Shown here: positions 51,714 through 60,503 of the stretch, one piece after another
Layout: each line of letters opens with the position of its first letter
How positions within the stretch are numbered: position 1 is the first letter of the stretch
Virus record (IMG/VR): IMGVR_UViG_3300037264_003213
Location: 1-64,000 of that record
Length of the DNA stretch: 64,000 bases
Reading direction: 5' to 3' (one strand)
DNA from: a virus
Notes under the pieces: model-generated
Database searches by the model: none
The model's input: the letters and a program-made list of their open reading frames with translations, nothing else
What the model was told of the DNA's origin: nothing
Position numbers and translations under genes: made by a program

Positions 51714-52651
51714 TGAAAAACATAGTCGAAGTATTGAAGAGTCTTCTACCTGAAGATCAGCTAAAAGAAGTCGCAGCGATAATTGATGAAACCATCAAGG
51801 AAGCTGTTGTGGACGTTGCTAAGCAAAAGGAAGCTGAATTTAACAAGCAGCTTGAAAATGCTTACAACGAACTTTCAGCGGAACTACAGACTGCTGAGAA
51901 GACAGCAGAACAAGGTTACGAGGAAGCGTATGCGATTATTACTGACCTCCGTAACAGATTAGAAGTTCAGAGAGAAGAATTCGAGAAGACCCTAGAAGAA
52001 GGGTACGAAGAAGCCTATCAAATGTTGTTGGCTGAACGTGCCAAGAATAGCACTCTCGAAGTCGATCTCTACGAAGAGTACGAGAAGAAGTATGTCGAAC
52101 TTAAAGAGCAGTTTGTGGACATGCTTGATAAATTCTTGCACGACAAGGGTGCAGAAATCTATGAGCAGGCCCGACGTGATTTGGTCAACGACCCACGTTA
52201 TGCCGAACACAAGGTTGCTTTGGATAAGATTGCAGAAATCGCTGCTAATTATCTAACTGGTGAAGAAATTGCATTAGCGACCAGCAGCAAACTAGAAGAT
52301 GCTTACAATCAGCTTGAAGAGATGAAGGGACAGATCAAGATTATGGAAGCTCGTAATATCCGCCTAGCGCGTGATAACGAGAAGATGACTGAAACTGTCC
52401 GTGCAACAAATAACGTTGTAACTGAGTCTCGTAGAGTTGATAAGAAAGAAAGAGTTGCACAGGCGAAAGGCGTATCGGGGAGAGGCAGAGTTGTTACAGA
52501 GGAAGACACCAAGGTTATTGCGGAATATAACCAGGCATCTGTTAATAACAAAGATACCACAGATGTAGCAGCACTTGTAGAGAGTTTAATGCCAGGCGTA
52601 GACCAGGCAACATTAAACACCCTAGCAGGTACGGCTAAGAATCGAAGATAA
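51710..52651 (+). CDS. Scaffold/prohead core protein, gp22-like
   Basis: 313 residues, overlapping the protease gene by 4 nt. Almost all helix, highly acidic with repeated coiled-coil blocks (AEQGYEEAYAIITDL, EEGYEEAYQMLLAER), as expected of a core scaffold that is later degraded by the protease. Position protease-scaffold-capsid is the T4 order. Confidence 0.75.
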   Translation: MMKNIVEVLKSLLPEDQLKEVAAIIDETIKEAVVDVAKQKEAEFNKQLENAYNELSAELQTAEKTAEQGYEEAYAIITDLRNRLEVQREEFEKTLEEGYEEAYQMLLAERAKNSTLEVDLYEEYEKKYVELKEQFVDMLDKFLHDKGAEIYEQARRDLVNDPRYAEHKVALDKIAEIAANYLTGEEIALATSSKLEDAYNQLEEMKGQIKIMEARNIRLARDNEKMTETVRATNNVVTESRRVDKKERVAQAKGVSGRGRVVTEEDTKVIAEYNQASVNNKDTTDVAALVESLMPGVDQATLNTLAGTAKNRR

Positions 52652-52687
52652 TAACTTTAATATAAGTTATAAAAGGAATATAGATTA

Positions 52688-54124
52688 ATGAACGCAAACT
52701 CAAGGTTTTTGAATGAAGCCCGTGAACTTGAAGGCAAGTGGGGCCAGACTGGTTTGCTAGAAGGTATCGACTCACGATATGAGCGCTCTTGCGCCGCAGT
52801 TCTTCTAGAAAATCAGAGACTATATAATGAAATCGCAACAGACACTGGCGATATCGCACAGTTCAAGCGTATTTCGATCCCGTTGATTCGTAGAATTTAC
52901 CCACAGTTGATCGCCAACAAAATCGTAAGCGTACAGCCGCTTCTTGGCCCAACTGGTTTGGTATACTACCTAAGATTCCGTTATTCCAGCAACAAGGGCG
53001 CTCGCCGTGGTGCTGATAACAATGGCGGTTTCCCAGCAGATGATATTAACTCCCTACAGCAGTTGGCTGACGGAACAGCAAACTTGGATATTTTCTATTC
53101 AAGCCAGTTCGTTCAGAACGAATCCACCAACACTGACCCAGGTGCAGTTGTAATATCGGCTTATGCTCCTCTAGAGCATACCCCAATCCTCGCTGGCACA
53201 ATGACTGGTACTGTCTTTGATGGTGCAGTCGCCGTCCAGACCTTCACCGTCAGCAGCGCGGGCGTATTCACCTTCACCGCAATTGGCGCACCAGCAGCGT
53301 TTATCGTTGCCGCGACCTTGAACCTAGTAACAGGTGAATTAGTAGCAACATGGAACGTAGCCGCAGGTCCAAATAACTTAGTGCTTTCATATGAGTATAA
53401 TATGGAATGCAACCAGGATTTGCCAGAAATCAACCTAGTTGTCGAATCCGAAGAAATTGCGGCTAAGACTCGTAAGTTGAAGGCAGTATGGTCATATGAA
53501 GCACAGCAGGACTTGCGTTCCCAGCACAACTTGGACGCAGAAGCTGAACTAACAGCAGTCTTGGCACAGGAAATAAATTTAGAAATAGATCGTGAGGTAT
53601 TAACTGATTTGTTACTAAATGCAGGCACAGTAGGAGCCTGGGACTTTGGTACGGCATTAGGTGATACTATCAAGGAAAAGTATGAGTCTCTATATGTCAA
53701 GATCGTAGAAATGTCTGCGGTCATCCACAGAAAGACTCTACGCGGTGGTGCAAACTGGATCGTAACTTCTCCTGAAGTTGCATCTATCTTTGAAACCGCA
53801 ACCGCAGGTTTTGCTCCAGCCCCATCTGAAACCTTCACCTCAAGTCTAGGTATTCAGTATGTTGGCACAATTAACAACCGTTGGAGATTATACAAAGACC
53901 CACTCTTTAGAACCAACCAAATCCTCATGGGTTATAAGGGTGATTCTTATATGGACAGTGGCTACTTCTATTGCCCATACGTTCCTCTAACTCAGACTCC
54001 AGTAGTTCTTGATCCAGAGTCTTTCTGCCCAAGAAAGGGTATCTTGACGCGCTATGGAAAGAAACTACTAAGAGAAGGCGCTAAGTTCTACGCAAGAATG
54101 ACAATCCACAACTTCGTAATCTAA
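52688..54124 (+). CDS. Major capsid protein, gp23-like
   Basis: 478 residues. N-terminus (LNEARELEGKWGQTGLLEGI) and FKRISIPLIRRIYPQLIANKIVSVQPLLGPTGLVYYLRFRYS match the gp23 family; EAEIAAKTRKLKAVWSYEAQQDLRSQHNLDAEAEL is its spine helix, and TRYGKKLLREGAKFYA the end. An internal variable insertion (TVSSAGVFTFTAIGAPA, about 185-225) may be a surface loop domain. TATAAAAGG and a possible box lie upstream of the start; a strong terminator follows. Confidence 0.95.
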   Translation: MNANSRFLNEARELEGKWGQTGLLEGIDSRYERSCAAVLLENQRLYNEIATDTGDIAQFKRISIPLIRRIYPQLIANKIVSVQPLLGPTGLVYYLRFRYSSNKGARRGADNNGGFPADDINSLQQLADGTANLDIFYSSQFVQNESTNTDPGAVVISAYAPLEHTPILAGTMTGTVFDGAVAVQTFTVSSAGVFTFTAIGAPAAFIVAATLNLVTGELVATWNVAAGPNNLVLSYEYNMECNQDLPEINLVVESEEIAAKTRKLKAVWSYEAQQDLRSQHNLDAEAELTAVLAQEINLEIDREVLTDLLLNAGTVGAWDFGTALGDTIKEKYESLYVKIVEMSAVIHRKTLRGGANWIVTSPEVASIFETATAGFAPAPSETFTSSLGIQYVGTINNRWRLYKDPLFRTNQILMGYKGDSYMDSGYFYCPYVPLTQTPVVLDPESFCPRKGILTRYGKKLLREGAKFYARMTIHNFVI

Positions 54125-54150
54125 CAAGACTTACGACGAATAAATAACTG

Positions 54151-54180
54151 AAAGGCCCGATGGAAACATCGGGCCTTTTT
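54151..54180 (+). terminator. Rho-independent terminator after the capsid gene
   Basis: AAAGGCCCGATG / CATCGGGCCTTT stem with GAAA loop followed by T-run ends the head transcript. The stem-loop bases are seen directly, 26 nt after the capsid stop. Confidence 0.95.
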
Positions 54181-54189
54181 GTTTCTGTC

Positions 54190-54218
54190 TTGACAAGGGA
54201 GTATTTATTTGCTATGTC
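54190..54218 (+). promoter_or_regulatory. Sigma70-like promoter
   Basis: TTGACA (54190-54195), 17 nt, TATGTC (54213-54218), directly behind the capsid terminator and 20 nt before the nuclease gene. Looks like a host-type (early) promoter, in contrast to the late octamers elsewhere. Confidence 0.5.
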
Positions 54219-54237
54219 CTTATCAGGAGTAATTAAT

Positions 54238-55026
54238 ATGACAAATCTAAGATTTAGAAGATACCACTATCATATCAGTCCAAAAGCTGGAGTTATATAC
54301 TGCGACTCATCATATGAAATTAAAGCGGCATTAATTTTAGACAATGATGAGGACGTGTTGTTTTATGAAACTCAAATACAGTTTGACGGACAAAACAAAA
54401 AGCGATTTCTAGATTTTCTGGCAACATATAAATCAAAAGCAAAAGTAGTTATAGAGGTTAAGCCTAAAACTCGCCTAATGCAGTTTGAAGAACAAATTAA
54501 CGATAACAGACAATACGCCTTGTCCAATGGCTATGGATTTGAGGTTTGGACAGAGAATGAACTTGGCTTTAGGAATGATTACGCGGCGACCAAATGGGCT
54601 GATGAATATTTAAGTCAATTTCATGGTGTCGATTATACTGAAATTAGAAAACAAAATGGACTAAAAAGAGCCAAACGCCATTACCGTAAGAAAATAGCCA
54701 CAGAGAAAATCACTTTCTACTGTGAGTTTTGTAAAGAGGAGCATTCGCCACTTCGACTGAGCTATGAAAAAAACATCAAGAAGAATGGACGGTTTATTTG
54801 CATTAAGGAGAATGGGTATATCACTGGCAGTTTGCCAAAAACGAAAAACGAGAATTTGGTGGAGCGGCAGTGCAAGAAGTGTTCTGAGGTTTTACCGATG
54901 GATCAATTTTCCAAAGGAAAAGCAATTTGCAAGAAGTGCAGAGCCGCAATCTACAAGGAAAAATATCAGTCTGAATTAGAAGTAAAAAGGTTTAAGTACA
55001 TATCAAAAAAGGACTTGTGGCAATAA
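54238..55026 (+). CDS. TnsA-like PD-(D/E)XK nuclease with zinc ribbons
   Basis: 262 residues from ATG at 54238 (AGGAGT upstream; the earlier frame start at 54160 lies in the terminator). N-terminal nuclease: CDSSYEIKAALILDNDEDVLFYETQI, then KAKVVIEVKPKTRL (the E-x-K pair), as in TnsA and similar endonucleases. Then two Cys pairs CEFCKEEHS and CKKCSEVLP ... ICKKCRA form zinc ribbons, the second similar to the HNH gene at 23778. May be a site-specific homing-like or defence nuclease. Its own terminator-promoter bounded unit points to acquired cargo. Confidence 0.65.
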   Translation: MTNLRFRRYHYHISPKAGVIYCDSSYEIKAALILDNDEDVLFYETQIQFDGQNKKRFLDFLATYKSKAKVVIEVKPKTRLMQFEEQINDNRQYALSNGYGFEVWTENELGFRNDYAATKWADEYLSQFHGVDYTEIRKQNGLKRAKRHYRKKIATEKITFYCEFCKEEHSPLRLSYEKNIKKNGRFICIKENGYITGSLPKTKNENLVERQCKKCSEVLPMDQFSKGKAICKKCRAAIYKEKYQSELEVKRFKYISKKDLWQ

Positions 55027-55081
55027 CGGAGGAACTTGGGACAACCGTTTTCCGTGGTCCAGCAGAAAAAATAAATTTGCC

Positions 55082-55109
55082 TTGACAAATCCGAATCTGA
55101 AGCTAGGAT
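55082..55109 (+). promoter_or_regulatory. Sigma70-like promoter
   Basis: TTGACA at 55082-55087, 16-nt spacer and TAGGAT at 55104-55109 precede the ParB-like gene by 38 nt. A second early-type promoter in this 1-kb unit. Confidence 0.45.
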
Positions 55110-55147
55110 AGTCGCATTGGTTTCGTTAACTTTTTAAGGAGATTAGC

Positions 55148-56338
55148 ATGAGCCAAAACAACTATCCCCCTCTCTATTACTTCATTGAGGACATGAAGCG
55201 TAAGGGAGTCAACGTCGCGGAAGTAGAAGTTGGCCCCGAAGACATGATGTGGTTGCTTTCTAAGAGCAAGGGCAACCGTGATTTGCGCCAAAGTGAGATT
55301 GAGCGGTTGATTGATGCAATCCTGGCGGGGAATTGGGTGCCAGGCGATTCCGCCGCCATGTTAACCAAGGGTGACGATACCTTGATTAACTTCCACCACC
55401 GCGCTCACGCTATTATAGCAGCAGGCAAAAGGGTCAAAATCCTTATTAGGATTAACTGTGATCCTAGCGAAGCGAAGTTTATCGACACGGGCATCATCCG
55501 TACACCGTTGGATGTACCAGCGTTTGACCCCACTGTGAATTATCTCAATCGACGGAACGTTGTCATTGCCCGCGTCTGCCTGTCGGACGGTGGTTCAGCT
55601 TATAGTGACCGCGACCTAACTAACAATGCCATATGCGATTGGGTCAAGGTTTACAAGCCGCAAATTGACAAGGTTTGTGATGATTTCTTCCACGGTAAAG
55701 ATGAGTACAAAATTACTCAGTCGGTGGTTCAGGGTGCTTTTACGCTAGCATTGCTCAACGGCAAAAATGAAGCCGCCTTGAGGTTTGCCGCTCGTTACTT
55801 GATTGACCCAGCCTCTCAAGACAAGCGGCATGGCACCAATACTATCCAAGAATTTCGGGATGCACTGTTGGAAGGAAAACCGACTTCGGCAGGTGGTTCT
55901 GCCCGTAAGGACGTGTTTGCGTTGTCTTGTATCTTCTTGCATACATTCCTTGCGAATTGGACCGACCCCACTAGCAAAGAATTAGCGAAAAAGCCAACCT
56001 GGAAAAAAGGCAAAGGTTACGCTGCTTTTAAGCCGATTGCTGCTAGCTTCGCTTGCCCTGGCGTCAAGAAGGTGAAGCGGCGTGATCCAGTATTCGTGTA
56101 CTACTTGCGGTTGGCAATGGATAAGTTCCCATCCAACTCTACTCTATCCGCCGCAGAGATTGGCAGAAAGATGATAGAGGTTGGATATAAGGTTAACTCC
56201 AACAAGCCAGCCGAACTAGCGGCGAAGAAGCTGAATAGGCTGTTTAGGACAGTTGATACCCTTGATCTTGGTAAAGGTGTCCTCTCGACGGTGGTAGAGG
56301 AAAAAAAGAAGGTCTTTATTTGGAGTTTGGCAGCTTAA
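55148..56338 (+). CDS. ParB/DGQHR-like domain protein
   Basis: 396 residues, AAGGAG 6 nt before the ATG. Residues 47-85 read RDLRQSEIERLIDAILAGNW ... DTLINFHHRAHAIIAAGK, the ParB-type pattern in which a helix is followed by a D-G-x-H-R turn (here INFHHRAHA), so the nuclease-type residue set is altered. Composition is more GC-rich than surrounding genes, with codons such as CGC and GCC. Possible gene-transfer recruit; function unknown, perhaps DNA-binding or a CTPase-like switch. Confidence 0.55.
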   Translation: MSQNNYPPLYYFIEDMKRKGVNVAEVEVGPEDMMWLLSKSKGNRDLRQSEIERLIDAILAGNWVPGDSAAMLTKGDDTLINFHHRAHAIIAAGKRVKILIRINCDPSEAKFIDTGIIRTPLDVPAFDPTVNYLNRRNVVIARVCLSDGGSAYSDRDLTNNAICDWVKVYKPQIDKVCDDFFHGKDEYKITQSVVQGAFTLALLNGKNEAALRFAARYLIDPASQDKRHGTNTIQEFRDALLEGKPTSAGGSARKDVFALSCIFLHTFLANWTDPTSKELAKKPTWKKGKGYAAFKPIAASFACPGVKKVKRRDPVFVYYLRLAMDKFPSNSTLSAAEIGRKMIEVGYKVNSNKPAELAAKKLNRLFRTVDTLDLGKGVLSTVVEEKKKVFIWSLAA

Positions 56339-56359
56339 TTGTAACTATTAACGAAAAGA

Positions 56360-56385
56360 CCCCGCCAGAAATGGCGGGGTTTTTT
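56360..56385 (+). terminator. Rho-independent terminator
   Basis: CCCCGCC / GGCGGGG stem with AGAAAT loop followed by six T, 21 nt after the stop. Confidence 0.95.
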
Positions 56386-56396
56386 CGTTTAATGAT

Positions 56397-56404
56397 TATA
56401 AATA
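56397..56404 (+). promoter_or_regulatory. T4-type late promoter, 4 nt before an ATG
   Basis: TATAAATA followed by AAGT and the start of the next gene; a T4-type start site would give little or no leader. Sits right behind the preceding terminator. Confidence 0.6.
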
Positions 56405-56408
56405 AAGT

Positions 56409-56969
56409 ATGAAATATGGATTTATAGAATGGATTAAAATAAGAGAATCCAATGATTTAAGAAACAAAAAACAGGAGTTTGTTGATAGGGTATATGACGT
56501 TTACAAAAGTAATCCTAGTCTGAGTGACAAAGAAATAGCTAAAATTGTTGAGCCAAATTATCAAAGAAGAATAACTGTAGATACGAGGATACCAGGAATA
56601 CTTTGGACTTTTAGAGGACTTCCTGAATTAATTAAAAAGGGCATTGCGGAAAATCCACATTTAGATAATGAAGAACTTGCATCATTATTACAACATACAG
56701 ATAAAAATGTGTTATGGTGGATGATACATGATGTTAGAGGGAATATACCAAGGGACAAATTGTATCCAATGCCAACAGGAACAGAGCCAGTGCAGGTACA
56801 AAGGCAAGCACAAAAACAAAGACAATCGCAACCAGAGCCAACGATGCCGTGGCCGCAATCACTATTTTATGAGCCAGCAGCAAAAGATCAAAGTAATACT
56901 GCCAACACTTATTTTGGATATGGAACGGGTGGTGGTAGAAGAGTATTGAGAAAACCACCAAATTCATAA
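56409..56969 (+). CDS. Protein with capsid-targeting-like leader, unknown
   Basis: 186 residues starting MKYGFIEWIKIRESNDLRNK. Helical, with a C-terminal Gln/Pro-rich part (VQRQAQKQRQSQPEP) and a GYGTGGGRRVL end. TATAAATA is 4 nt upstream with no ribosome site. Leader resembles T4 internal protein leaders; hypothesis only. Confidence 0.5.
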   Translation: MKYGFIEWIKIRESNDLRNKKQEFVDRVYDVYKSNPSLSDKEIAKIVEPNYQRRITVDTRIPGILWTFRGLPELIKKGIAENPHLDNEELASLLQHTDKNVLWWMIHDVRGNIPRDKLYPMPTGTEPVQVQRQAQKQRQSQPEPTMPWPQSLFYEPAAKDQSNTANTYFGYGTGGGRRVLRKPPNS

Positions 56970-56992
56970 AATAAAAGCCTGCGCAAATACAC

Positions 56993-57229
56993 ATGATTGG
57001 CTCGCCTGCGTTAGTTCTAGGCTTCTGTCACTACGACGATGAAGATGAATGGTGGGACAAATATCAACTGTTCACGATGGAAAATTATTTAGAATGTCAA
57101 TATAAATGGCAACCACCTGACCTTAATAATTCGTGGTCATCGAGTATTTATAAAAATCAGGAAGAGTGTGATAAAGCTTCCAAACAAATGCGGGAAGCTG
57201 CCCAAAAGTTTAGTAAGTATGCTGATTAA
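56993..57229 (+). CDS. Small hypothetical protein
   Basis: 78 residues, acidic and Trp-rich (HYDDEDEWWDKYQLF, NNSWSSSIYKNQEE). No ribosome site is visible. Stop overlaps the converging gene by 4 nt. Unknown. Confidence 0.4.
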   Translation: MIGSPALVLGFCHYDDEDEWWDKYQLFTMENYLECQYKWQPPDLNNSWSSSIYKNQEECDKASKQMREAAQKFSKYAD

Positions 57230-57693
57230 ACCTCCACAAACCATTCTAAAGGAATACACTTGACAGATTGAGAGTTACGAGAGTTTGTACTACGTTTGTT
57301 TTTATGTGGTTGCTTTAACAACTCAGCGACTCTTTGAGGATGAATGTTGGCAGATCGCGGCTTGCAATTCTTGATTTCAACCAAAAATACGAAACCCGTT
57401 GTAATGTATTTTTTAATGACTGATTCGTTTAAGAAAATACCACTTCTCAAGAATGGCGTTTCCCACCCTTTAGAAAACCGTGTTGTTTCCCCTGAATGAT
57501 TGGGGAAGCCCTTCCTCCTCGCTTCCACATACTGAATCTCGCCTCCTTTGAGTCCAATTATCCCATCTGTATCTCCATCGTCATTCTCTCCTTGCAACTT
57601 GATTATTTTAGATTCTGAAATTGTAGCGGCATACTTTACTATCAAATCCCGCTCTAGGACAAGTTCCTCTTTGTGACGCTGTTCAATAAACAT
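57226..57693 (-). CDS. Possible PD-(D/E)XK-type nuclease
   Basis: 155 residues from ATG at 57693 (GGAGA 5 nt upstream). TDGIIGLKGGEIQYVEARRKGF could be the D ... ExK pair (here EAR), followed by FLNESVIKKYITTGFVFLVEIKN, which holds another V-E-I-K. Basic C-terminus (PHKNKRSTNSRN). Weak call; could be another fold. Confidence 0.4.
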   Translation of the reverse strand: MFIEQRHKEELVLERDLIVKYAATISESKIIKLQGENDDGDTDGIIGLKGGEIQYVEARRKGFPNHSGETTRFSKGWETPFLRSGIFLNESVIKKYITTGFVFLVEIKNCKPRSANIHPQRVAELLKQPHKNKRSTNSRNSQSVKCIPLEWFVEV

Positions 57694-57773
57694 ATCCGTC
57701 TCCAAATTTATCGCATGATTATACTATTGATTTCTGAAATTAGCAAGAGTAACTGGATTTGCCAACGCTATTC

Positions 57774-58577
57774 TCAGGATCGCCACCAATGATTTTGAGG
57801 CGGATAAGTTAAATCGTGAATGTTTGTGAGACTAGGAATATTCAAACGAGAATGTTTAATAAGTTTGTTCCATTCTTTTTTAAATTCTTCTTCTGACCTA
57901 TTATATTCGTGTCCCCAAGAATTATTTTTATCCACTGTTCCTAGTTTTGCGTTCAAATCTTGATTCCTTTTCAATGTTCTAGAGAAACCAACATATTTGT
58001 AATGCAAATTCATTAATTCATCTCGTTCTGGAAACACCACAATGCCGTATGGGGATGCTATGTGTCTCCCTGGATGATAATGTGTTTCTGTAATTTTATT
58101 TGGATCAAAGATAGATAATTTGTTCATCATGGCATACGGACGACCCCTAGTTAATTCCTCGTAAATTTGCCGATTAGAATTTGGTAATACCTCACTTATC
58201 ATTTGAAATCCCAATGCAGGTATAACTGTTATTCCATCTTCTGTGCAGCGTCTCAAGTATTTTGGTAAACCAGGATGATATAAAAATTCATCAACGGGGG
58301 TCATTATTACCCAATCGACTTTTCCAATACTTTCTTTCCATACTGAGTTGTGAACTTCCTGAGCGGCTAATACATATGAATCCACATGGCGAAACAGCGG
58401 TGGCCTTACCTCTACTTTAGGATTTTTATGTAGTATCTCCAGTGTATTGTCCGTTGAACCGTCGTCATAAAAAACGTATTGATCTACGAGTGAATCATAG
58501 TGCTTGAAGAAATATGGCAACAGTAATTCCTCGTTCCAGCAAATCGAATAAAGATGTATTTTTTGTTTAGAATTCAT
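57774..58577 (-). CDS. Glycosyltransferase (GT2/GT92-like)
   Basis: 267 residues. IHLYSICWNEELLLPYFFKHYDSLVDQYVFYDDGSTDNTLEIL is the GT2-like start with DDGSTDNT. VDWVIMTPVDEFLY holds the metal-binding D-E. Last gene of the amino-sugar operon; its start overlaps the acyltransferase stop by 11 nt, so the sugar made upstream is its likely donor. Confidence 0.8.
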   Translation of the reverse strand: MNSKQKIHLYSICWNEELLLPYFFKHYDSLVDQYVFYDDGSTDNTLEILHKNPKVEVRPPLFRHVDSYVLAAQEVHNSVWKESIGKVDWVIMTPVDEFLYHPGLPKYLRRCTEDGITVIPALGFQMISEVLPNSNRQIYEELTRGRPYAMMNKLSIFDPNKITETHYHPGRHIASPYGIVVFPERDELMNLHYKYVGFSRTLKRNQDLNAKLGTVDKNNSWGHEYNRSEEEFKKEWNKLIKHSRLNIPSLTNIHDLTYPPQNHWWRS

Positions 58578-59148
58578 ACTCTGTGCTTTTTATTTGCTTA
58601 GATGGATTACCAATAACCATAGCATGGGTTGAAACATTCTCTGTAACAACTGCGCCCGCACCCACAACGGCAAAAGTACCGACTTCTATATCTGGTAAAA
58701 TAACAGCACCTGTGCCTATCATAGCTCCCCTTCTAATTGTCACGCCGCCACCTGTGGTTACACCAGGACCAATAGAAACAAAATCGTCTAATTTAATATG
58801 ATGCCCTAAACAAGCTCCCCTGTTTATGACCACATAATTACCTAATTTACCATGCGAACCAATTACTACACTTTTGTTAATAAAGCAACCCACTCCATGC
58901 TCAAAGACAATGGGTAAGTCATTATTCCTATCGGATAGCAAGGGAAATGGCACTAGACCTAATTCCAGAGCTTCCTTGACGGCCCTGTAGCGGTTAAACG
59001 GACTGAATAATGGCACCAAAAACGATCCAGATATCTCTATCGTCAAAGGTTCTAGATTATTGACTATAGTTTCTACAGTAACATTATTTTTCTGACAAAC
59101 CTCTAAGTAGTCTACTATGAGATCAGACCCACAAGCATACAAAATCAT
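58567..59148 (-). CDS. Hexapeptide acyltransferase (NeuD/PglD-like)
   Basis: 193 residues. N-terminal ILYACGSDLIVDYLEVC is a Rossmann-like start (NeuD/PglD type), then left-handed beta-helix repeats with hexapeptides (INKSVVIGSHGKLGNYVVINRGACLGH, VTTGGGVTIRRGAMIGTGAVILPDIEVG) and a closing ENVSTHAMVIGNPSK. N-acetylates amino sugars made by the aminotransferase encoded just upstream (4-nt overlap). Confidence 0.8.
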   Translation of the reverse strand: MILYACGSDLIVDYLEVCQKNNVTVETIVNNLEPLTIEISGSFLVPLFSPFNRYRAVKEALELGLVPFPLLSDRNNDLPIVFEHGVGCFINKSVVIGSHGKLGNYVVINRGACLGHHIKLDDFVSIGPGVTTGGGVTIRRGAMIGTGAVILPDIEVGTFAVVGAGAVVTENVSTHAMVIGNPSKQIKSTEYEF

Positions 59149-60122
59149 ATTCTCTCCATTATTGTATCACATATGTAGTTAATTGCTTCATCAGTAAGAC
59201 CTGGGTAACATGGTAAACTTAACACTGTATTACACCATTTTTCCACCATAGGCAATGCCTGCTGTTCTCCCCAAGGAGCTACTTGCCTATTCAATGCCGA
59301 TGGGAAGTGAACTTTGGTTTCAATGCCTTTGGCTAGCAAGTGGGCTTTTAGTAAATCTCGTTTTTCAGTCCTTATGACAAATAGATGATTCATGCCTGGC
59401 TGATTTATTGCCAAATCGGGTAATCTATAATAATAAAGATTTGCTATTTTTCTTCTGGTTTCTAGCCAGTAGTCTAGCTGTTTTAGTTTAACTCTGAGTA
59501 TGGCTGCTTGTATTTCATCCATACGGGATGTGATTTGTCTGCCGTCATGCAAAATATCGTCACAACCTGACAAAGATTTGATGGTGGCGGCGAGAGCTAG
59601 ATCATTGGTGGTTATGGCCCCAGCATCGCCCATAGCTCCAAGTGTCTTCGTTGGATAAAAACTCCAACATGCCACAGCATGAGATGGTGGTTTCCAGCCG
59701 TGTGCATGCGCAGCATCAAATAATTTGCACCGCAATTCTTCTTTAGAAGGATTTCTGCCGTAAAGCAATACAGGCACAGATTTTAAGTTAATATTTAGTA
59801 AGTGGCCATTATCATTAATTTCTACGACTTTTACTTTCACGCCAGCTTTATGAAGTCCTACTGCGGTAAGTGGAATTGTATTTCCTTGCACTTCTGCTTC
59901 TTGCAAATTCATAGCAAGTGCAGCAAGGGTTAATGCATCTGTGCCGCTAGCGCAAGCCACACAGTATTTTTGCCCACAATAAGATGCCCATTCTTGCTCA
60001 AATAAATCTGTTTCTTGACCCCGTAAATAATGACCACTGCTAAACACTCTGTTGATAGCTTCGCGGAGGTCTAAATCTATAGGGGCAATAGCTGGCAACA
60101 AATCATTGAATCTTACATGCAT
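59145..60122 (-). CDS. DegT/DnrJ/EryC1 sugar aminotransferase
   Basis: 325 residues (family 360-400). NRVFSSGHYLRGQETDLFEQEW, CVACASGTDALTLAALAM, then the PLP-lysine region CWSFYPTKTLGAMGDAGAITTND and SRMDEIQAAILRVKL. Makes a nucleotide-linked amino sugar from a keto-sugar using PLP. First gene of a three-gene minus operon. The keto-sugar source (dehydratase) is not in the window, so it must come from elsewhere in the phage or the host. Confidence 0.9.
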   Translation of the reverse strand: MHVRFNDLLPAIAPIDLDLREAINRVFSSGHYLRGQETDLFEQEWASYCGQKYCVACASGTDALTLAALAMNLQEAEVQGNTIPLTAVGLHKAGVKVKVVEINDNGHLLNINLKSVPVLLYGRNPSKEELRCKLFDAAHAHGWKPPSHAVACWSFYPTKTLGAMGDAGAITTNDLALAATIKSLSGCDDILHDGRQITSRMDEIQAAILRVKLKQLDYWLETRRKIANLYYYRLPDLAINQPGMNHLFVIRTEKRDLLKAHLLAKGIETKVHFPSALNRQVAPWGEQQALPMVEKWCNTVLSLPCYPGLTDEAINYICDTIMERI

Positions 60123-60134
60123 ACGTTATGTGAG

Positions 60135-60416
60135 TTATATAAACTTAATTTCTTCTCTTGAAAAACGTATTTCCAAGTTATGACCATCCAGCAGCACGTT
60201 CCACAATGGACACGTTTCGAACATTTTCTTAATCATTTTCGGATTATTGCTATTATCGCTCTTGTTCTTTATGGTCATTGCTTCATATTTATAGACGTGT
60301 GGGCCATATAAAACAGTCCCTTTTACGTTGTATAAGGCACCGCCTATCGAATTAACGATGACACGCTTGCCACTATCATCTTGAGTCATGGCAACCGCAT
60401 TAAACGGTATCTGCAT
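60135..60416 (-). CDS. Hypothetical small protein upstream of the sugar operon
   Basis: 93 residues from ATG at 60416 (GTG at 60422 rejected). Strand-rich (KRVIVNSIGGALYNVKGTVLYG). TATAATGTGTCC directly precedes the ATG, another leaderless-like start. 12 nt before the aminotransferase start, so probably the first gene of its transcript. Unknown. Confidence 0.45.
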   Translation of the reverse strand: MQIPFNAVAMTQDDSGKRVIVNSIGGALYNVKGTVLYGPHVYKYEAMTIKNKSDNSNNPKMIKKMFETCPLWNVLLDGHNLEIRFSREEIKFI

Positions 60417-60470
60417 GGACACATTATAGTACGAATATATTAAAAACTATAATTATTATTTTAATTCAAG

Positions 60471-60478
60471 CATAAATA
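60471..60478 (+). promoter_or_regulatory. Late-promoter-like octamer (CATAAATA)
   Basis: One base off the T4 consensus, 25 nt before the ATG at 60504 with AAGGAG between them, so this one has a normal ribosome site. Confidence 0.4.
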
Positions 60479-60503
60479 GGGTAAGACAAGAAAAGGAGTT
60501 CAT

